A DNA stretch of 64,000 nucleotides from the NCBI RefSeq assembly GCF_001514145.1, contig NZ_KQ948660.1, positions 186,001 to 250,000 of the forward strand, in the 5' to 3' direction. The notes under the pieces are model-generated. The model was not told the DNA's origin and searched no databases. It saw only the letters and a program-made list of their open reading frames with translations. The position numbers and the translations under genes are program-made. Below, piece by piece: positions 60,104-64,000 of the stretch (its first letter is position 1; the number at the start of each line of letters is the position of its first letter). The stretch comes from Streptomyces canus (GTDB taxonomy: Bacteria; Actinomycetota; Actinomycetes; Streptomycetales; Streptomycetaceae).

Positions 60104-60433
60104 GTGCCCACCTATCAGTACCAGTGCACCGAGTGCGGCGAGGGCCTCGAGGCGGTGCAGAAGTTCACCGACGACGCTCTGACCGAGTGCCCCAACTGCC
60201 AGGGTCGCCTCAAGAAGGTGTTCTCCGCGGTCGGCATCGTCTTCAAGGGCTCCGGCTTCTACCGCAACGACAGCCGCGGCTCCTCGTCGAGCAGCTCCCC
60301 GGCGTCGTCGTCCTCGAAGCCGTCGACGTCCACCTCGTCGTCGTCCGAGTCGTCCTCGTCTTCTTCCTCGTCCTCCTCGGACTCGAAGTCGTCGAGCTCG
60401 GGCACCTCGTCCAGCAGCAGCTCCGCCGCATAG
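60104..60433 (+). CDS. FmdB family zinc-ribbon protein with long Ser-rich tail
   Basis: GTG 60104 follows AGGAGG. The first 55 residues are an FmdB/putative regulatory zinc ribbon: YQYQCTECGEGLEAVQKF (3-20) with CTEC and CPNC (about 33-36) as metal ligands and KKVFSAVGIVFKGSGFY. The remaining 50 residues are almost only Ser with some Pro, Thr, Lys and Asp. The tail is probably disordered. The role is unknown; a CIRCE-like element suggests stress control. Confidence 0.88.
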   Translation: MPTYQYQCTECGEGLEAVQKFTDDALTECPNCQGRLKKVFSAVGIVFKGSGFYRNDSRGSSSSSSPASSSSKPSTSTSSSSESSSSSSSSSSDSKSSSSGTSSSSSSAA

Positions 60434-60532
60434 GTCTCACTTCCGGGGCCCTGCCGTCGTACGACGGCGGGGTCTTCGGCGTTTCCCGGGCCCGGTCGCC
60501 GCGGGTTTCCGGGGCCGGATAATGTGCTGGTC

Positions 60533-61366
60533 ATGGCGAACGCAGAGATCGGCGTAATCGGCGGCTCCGGCTTCTACTCGTTCCTCGAGGACGTGACCGA
60601 GGTTCAGGTGGACACCCCCTACGGTCCGCCCAGCGACACCCTCTTCCTCGGCGAGATCGCCGGACGGCGGGTCGCCTTCCTGCCCCGGCACGGGCGCGGC
60701 CACCATCTGCCGCCGCACCGGATCAACTACCGGGCCAATCTGTGGGCGCTCAGGTCGGTGGGGGCACGGCAGGTCCTCGGGCCGTGCGCCGTGGGCGGGC
60801 TGCGCGCCGAGTACGGCCCGGGCACGCTGCTCGTACCGGACCAGCTGGTCGACCGTACGAAGTCCCGGGCGGGAACGTACTTCGACGGGCTGCCGCTGCC
60901 GGACGGCGGTGTGCCGAACGTGGTGCACGTGTCGCTGGCCGACCCGTACTGCCCCGTCGGGCGGGCGGCCGCGCTGAAGGCGGCCCGTGGGCGGGACTGG
61001 GAGGCCGTGGACGGCGGCGCGCTCGTCGTGATCGAGGGGCCCCGGTTCTCGACCCGCGCCGAATCGGTGTGGCACCAGGCCCAGGGCTGGTCGGTGGTGG
61101 GCATGACCGGCCACCCCGAGGCGGCGCTCGCCCGTGAACTGGAGCTCTGCTACACGTCGTTGACCCTGGTCACCGATCTCGACGCGGGCGCCGAGACCGG
61201 CGAGGGCGTCTCGCACGACGAGGTGCTGCGGGTGTTCGCGGCGAATGTGGACCGGCTGCGGGGCGTGCTGTTCGACGCGGTGGCGGCGCTGCCTGCGAAC
61301 GGGGAGCGGGACTGCCTGTGCGTGAACGCGCTGGGCGGGATGAATCCGGGGTTCGAACTTCCCTGA
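60533..61366 (+). CDS. mtnP: S-methyl-5'-thioadenosine phosphorylase
   Basis: ATG 60533 is chosen over a GTG three codons upstream. The 277-residue protein has IGVIGGSGFYSF (5-16), LPRHGRGHHLPPHRINYRAN (about 47-66), EGPRFSTRAE (about 167-176) and VVGMTGHPEAALARE (about 187-201), the phosphorylase II pattern. It splits methylthioadenosine or inosine with phosphate. GATAAT just upstream could be the -10 box of a nearly leaderless mRNA. Confidence 0.9.
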   Translation: MANAEIGVIGGSGFYSFLEDVTEVQVDTPYGPPSDTLFLGEIAGRRVAFLPRHGRGHHLPPHRINYRANLWALRSVGARQVLGPCAVGGLRAEYGPGTLLVPDQLVDRTKSRAGTYFDGLPLPDGGVPNVVHVSLADPYCPVGRAAALKAARGRDWEAVDGGALVVIEGPRFSTRAESVWHQAQGWSVVGMTGHPEAALARELELCYTSLTLVTDLDAGAETGEGVSHDEVLRVFAANVDRLRGVLFDAVAALPANGERDCLCVNALGGMNPGFELP

Positions 61367-61515
61367 TCTCGAACTGCCCCGGCGGGGACGGAAGTTCTCG
61401 TTCGGGTGAGGGAGTTTTCCACAACCGGCCGGTAGTCCACCGGCCCCGGCGGGATCCGGCGCGAAGCCTCATCGTGGCAGCGCAAGCCGATGTCTCGTCG
61501 CTGGTGGTGGTCCTC

Positions 61516-62052
61516 ATGTCCTTCGCTCCGTCCCCCTCTCCCCTCGTGCCCCTCCCCCTGGGCACCGACGCTCCCCCGACCTGCGAGGTCCCGCATTTCG
61601 CGCCGGTGCGGGTGCGGGGCGGGCACCGGCAGCTACGGCGGTTCGTACGGCACCGCGGGCGGGCTCTGGCCCTCGGCTTGGCCGTCACCGCGGCCGCGGT
61701 GGTGGCGGCGGGCCCGCGGGGCGACGACGGGGCGCGGGGGCATCCGGCAACCGAGCCGGTACACGAGCGCCGTGCCGTGGAGACGGTGTCGGCGCCGGTG
61801 CGGATCGCCGACGGTGCGACGGTCCGGCTGCTGCGCCCCGGGGACCGGGTCGACGTCATCGCCGCCGAGGAGTCGGGGCTGGGCGGGGATGCCCGGGTGG
61901 TCGCACGCGGGGCGCGGGTGACGAAGGTGCCGGAGCCGCTGGACGGTGTGACCGAGGGCGGGGCGCTGGTCGTGCTCTCGGTGCCGCGATCGACGGCGGC
62001 ACGCCTCGCGGGCGCGAGCGCGACGGCACGGCTGGCGGTGACGCTGTGTTGA
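61516..62052 (+). CDS. SAF-domain (CpaB/RcpC-like) membrane protein
   Basis: The 178-residue protein starts at ATG 61516, the first good start in the frame. A Pro-rich N-terminal part leads to one membrane helix (about 50-67). A SAF-like domain follows (about 88-178): VSAPVRIADGATVRLLRPGDRVDVIAA and VVLSVPRSTAARLAGASATARLAVTL. Such proteins are related to CpaB of Flp pilus assembly, but no other pilus gene is present. Confidence 0.78.
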   Translation: MSFAPSPSPLVPLPLGTDAPPTCEVPHFAPVRVRGGHRQLRRFVRHRGRALALGLAVTAAAVVAAGPRGDDGARGHPATEPVHERRAVETVSAPVRIADGATVRLLRPGDRVDVIAAEESGLGGDARVVARGARVTKVPEPLDGVTEGGALVVLSVPRSTAARLAGASATARLAVTLC

Positions 62053-62190
62053 GCCGTACTGTCCGTCCGTTGCGGGAGTTTCAGTCAAGGGCCCCTTTCG
62101 AGCTACCCCGTTGGACAGGGTCACCTCGCGCTGACGTAGGTTGCGGAGCTGTTTGTTCCACAAGCTGTGCGTGCGAGAAGAGGCCTCTAG

Positions 62191-62658
62191 GTGAGCGAGA
62201 AGAAGCCGAGCGTCCTGGAGGGCTTCAAGGCCTTTCTGATGCGCGGGAACGTCGTCGATCTGGCTGTCGCGGTGGTCATCGGCGCCGCCTTCACCAACAT
62301 CGTCAACTCGGTGGTGAAGGGAATCATCAACCCACTGGTGGGGACGATCGGGACGAAGAACCTCGACAGCTACAACTCGTGCATCAAGGGCCCGTGCACA
62401 GGTACCGGCGACAGTGCGGAGGGGGTCCGGATCCTGTGGGGCTCGGTCCTCGGCGCGACGCTCACCTTCCTGATCACCGCGGCCGTCGTCTACTTCCTGA
62501 TGGTCCTGCCGATGTCGAAGTACCTGGCTCGGATGGAGGCCCGCCGGAAGGCGAAGGAGGGCACGCACGAGGTCATCGAGGTGACCGAGCTGGAGGTCCT
62601 CAAGGAGATCCGCGACGCCCTGGTCGCGCAGCGGGGCTCGGGCCACGACGGGCGCTAG
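62191..62658 (+). CDS. mscL: Large-conductance mechanosensitive channel MscL
   Basis: The 155-residue protein (GTG 62191) has GFKAFLMRGNVVDLAVAVVIGAAF (about 11-34) as first helix with the conserved RGNVVDLAV, and a second helix (about 87-110). The loop between them is longer than in E. coli MscL and has two Cys. The channel opens under membrane tension to release solutes. Confidence 0.95.
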   Translation: MSEKKPSVLEGFKAFLMRGNVVDLAVAVVIGAAFTNIVNSVVKGIINPLVGTIGTKNLDSYNSCIKGPCTGTGDSAEGVRILWGSVLGATLTFLITAAVVYFLMVLPMSKYLARMEARRKAKEGTHEVIEVTELEVLKEIRDALVAQRGSGHDGR

Positions 62659-62680
62659 CGAGCTGGGTCGTGCGCCTCGC

Positions 62681-62863
62681 TCAGAGGTGGTGGGGCGGCT
62701 TCTCGTCGAGGAAGCGCCTCAGGTCGGCCGCGCTGTCGCCGTCGGTGCGCGGCCGGTCGCCCCAGCCTCGGTCGGTGTCGTCCGGGGACTGCTGGTCCAG
62801 CGGATCGTCGAAGACCAGCGCGGGCTTCGGCTCGGAGGGCGCGGGGTCGGGGGCGGTGCTCAC
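62681..62863 (-). CDS. 60-residue acidic hypothetical protein
   Basis: GTG 62863 opens a frame with FDDPLDQQSPDDTDRGWGDRP (about 17-37) and RFLDEKPPHHL at its end. It is rich in Asp and Pro and probably disordered. Similar short proteins exist in Streptomyces; function unknown. Confidence 0.6.
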   Translation of the reverse strand: MSTAPDPAPSEPKPALVFDDPLDQQSPDDTDRGWGDRPRTDGDSAADLRRFLDEKPPHHL

Positions 62864-62976
62864 AGGTCCAGGGTACGGCAGCGGTCCCGACGGCTCGTAT
62901 GACGCAGATCCCTCACCCCGGCAGCTCGTGCAAGGCCGCGGGGGAATTTCCGGCCGACATCTGCTGTGCTTGGGCC

Positions 62977-64000
62977 ATGACGTCCAGTCCGACGCGCAGT
63001 CCACTGCGCAGACTCACCGCCCGTGGCCGGGACGAGCCCCACAGGGTCGCCTCGCCGTTGGAGCTCTTCTTCGACCTGTGCTTCGTCGTGGCCATCGCCC
63101 AGGCGGGCGTGGCCCTCGTGCACTCCATCGCCGAGGGCCACGCCGGCGAGGGGATCCTCAACTACGCGATGGTCTTCTTCGCCATCTGGTGGGCGTGGAT
63201 GAACTTCACGTGGTTCTCCTCGGCGTACGACAACGACGACGCGCTCTACCGGGTCGTCACCCTGGTACAGATCGCCGGTGTTCTGGTGCTGGCGGCCGGG
63301 GTGTCCCGGGCGTTCGACGACCACGAGTTCCTGGCCGTGTTGCTGGGCTATGTGATCATGCGGCTGGCGCTGATCGCGCAGTGGCTGCGGGTGGCGCGTT
63401 CGAGCGAGAGCGCGGAGCGGACGATGGCCCTGCGGTACGCGTTCGGCGTGCTGCTGTGCCAGGTCGGCTGGCTGGGGCTGCTGGTGCTGCCCGAGGGCGG
63501 ACGGGCCTGGGTCTTCCTGGTGATGGCGGTGCTGGAGATGTGTGTGCCGCCCTTCGCCGAGAGGGACCATCCGACGTCGTGGCATCCGCACCACATCGCG
63601 GAACGGTACGGGCTGTTCACGATCATCGTGCTCGGCGAGACGATCGCCGCCGCCACGGTCGCCGTGAAGTCCGGCCTCGACGAGAACGACGCGCTGGACG
63701 AGCTGCTGCCGATCGCCCTGGGGGGACTGCTGATCATCTTCGCCGCCTGGTGGATCTACTTCGTGGTGCCCATCCACGGCCGTCTGCGCTCCAGCAAGCA
63801 GGCGTTCCTGTGGGGATACGGCCACTACCTGGTGTTCGCGTCGGCCGCCGCGATCGGGGCGGGGCTGGAGGTGGTCGTGGAACAGGCCGTCGGCAAGGCA
63901 CACGTCTCGACACTGGCCGCGTCTGCCGCGGTGACCCTGCCGACCGCGCTCTATCTGCTGACCGTCTGGGGCCTGCACTCGCGGCATTTCAAGGTGGGCA
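62977..64000 (+). CDS. Low temperature requirement A (LtrA) family membrane protein, cut at the window edge
   Basis: ATG 62977 opens a frame that is still open at the window end (more than 340 residues). It starts with a basic segment and PLELFFDLCFVVAIAQ (about 29-44), the LtrA signature, followed by about eight membrane helices. WWAWMNFTWFSSAYD (about 73-87) and ERYGLFTIIVLGETI (about 210-224) are further conserved parts. Function in bacteria is not established. Confidence 0.9.
   Translation, partial: MTSSPTRSPLRRLTARGRDEPHRVASPLELFFDLCFVVAIAQAGVALVHSIAEGHAGEGILNYAMVFFAIWWAWMNFTWFSSAYDNDDALYRVVTLVQIAGVLVLAAGVSRAFDDHEFLAVLLGYVIMRLALIAQWLRVARSSESAERTMALRYAFGVLLCQVGWLGLLVLPEGGRAWVFLVMAVLEMCVPPFAERDHPTSWHPHHIAERYGLFTIIVLGETIAAATVAVKSGLDENDALDELLPIALGGLLIIFAAWWIYFVVPIHGRLRSSKQAFLWGYGHYLVFASAAAIGAGLEVVVEQAVGKAHVSTLAASAAVTLPTALYLLTVWGLHSRHFKVG

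Overview
The window is high-GC DNA with strong G/C bias at third codon positions, frequent GTG starts, 1 to 8 base gene overlaps, SsgA-like and SepX/GlpR cell-division proteins and a Nur-type nickel-uptake operon. This points to a Streptomyces chromosome. From memory, the order from about 17.7 kb onward (two penicillin-binding-protein-like genes, an SsgA-like gene, nickel ECF transporter, ohrR/ohrA) matches the S. coelicolor region just after pmt (SCO3154).

Region 1 (1 to about 17,480) is the right-hand part of an integrated actinomycete integrative and conjugative element (AICE). Its core is: a GntR (KorSA-like) regulator with an operator cluster and a coupled P-loop kinase; a run of small overlapping transfer/spread genes including SpdB-, RRQRL- and pRL2-8-like proteins; a TraB/FtsK DNA translocase; an orphan cytosine methyltransferase-like protein; a replication module split into a Prim-Pol and a separate P-loop ATPase; an iteron-like field; Xis; and a tyrosine integrase. 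Just past the integrase is a short in-frame remnant that looks like the 3' end of a protein O-mannosyltransferase (pmt) gene. The attachment site therefore seems to lie in a coding gene and not in a tRNA. The left end of the element is outside the window.

The most interesting cargo is at 288-4041, at the end away from int. Four genes that are less GC-rich than their surroundings lie in one direction: a PNP-superfamily nucleoside phosphorylase/nucleosidase, a NACHT/STAND NTPase with a HEAT-like C-terminus, a short cytidine-deaminase-like protein and a four-helix membrane protein. The first three overlap and the fourth follows after 49 bases. PNP-type effectors and NACHT sensors are both known in anti-phage immunity, so this is a candidate four-component nucleotide-depletion defence system. 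The function is inferred.

Region 2 (17.7-26.7 kb) holds two tandem penicillin-binding proteins, an SsgA-like protein, a Nur-box-controlled nickel transporter (NikMN-NikQ-NikO), ohrR/ohrA peroxide resistance, a serine beta-lactamase-fold hydrolase and a DUF1876 protein. Region 3 (26.7-44.9 kb) holds an ABC transporter/secreted phosphatase operon, an EamA transporter with a YbaK-type deacylase, an MMPL exporter with its TetR regulator, a tricorn protease, and a MerR gene divergent from a Baeyer-Villiger-type monooxygenase/hydrolase/SDR operon. Region 4 (44.9-49.8 kb) has a decayed serine-recombinase remnant, exonuclease III, acetyltransferases, tRNA-Ala(CGC) and SepX/GlpR. Region 5 (49.8-64 kb) carries mog, moaC, moeA/glp and galU, 5-formyltetrahydrofolate cyclo-ligase, penicillin acylase, a CPA-type antiporter, an MFS transporter, an FmdB zinc-ribbon gene behind a CIRCE-like element, MTA phosphorylase, a SAF protein, MscL and an LtrA family protein cut by the window edge.
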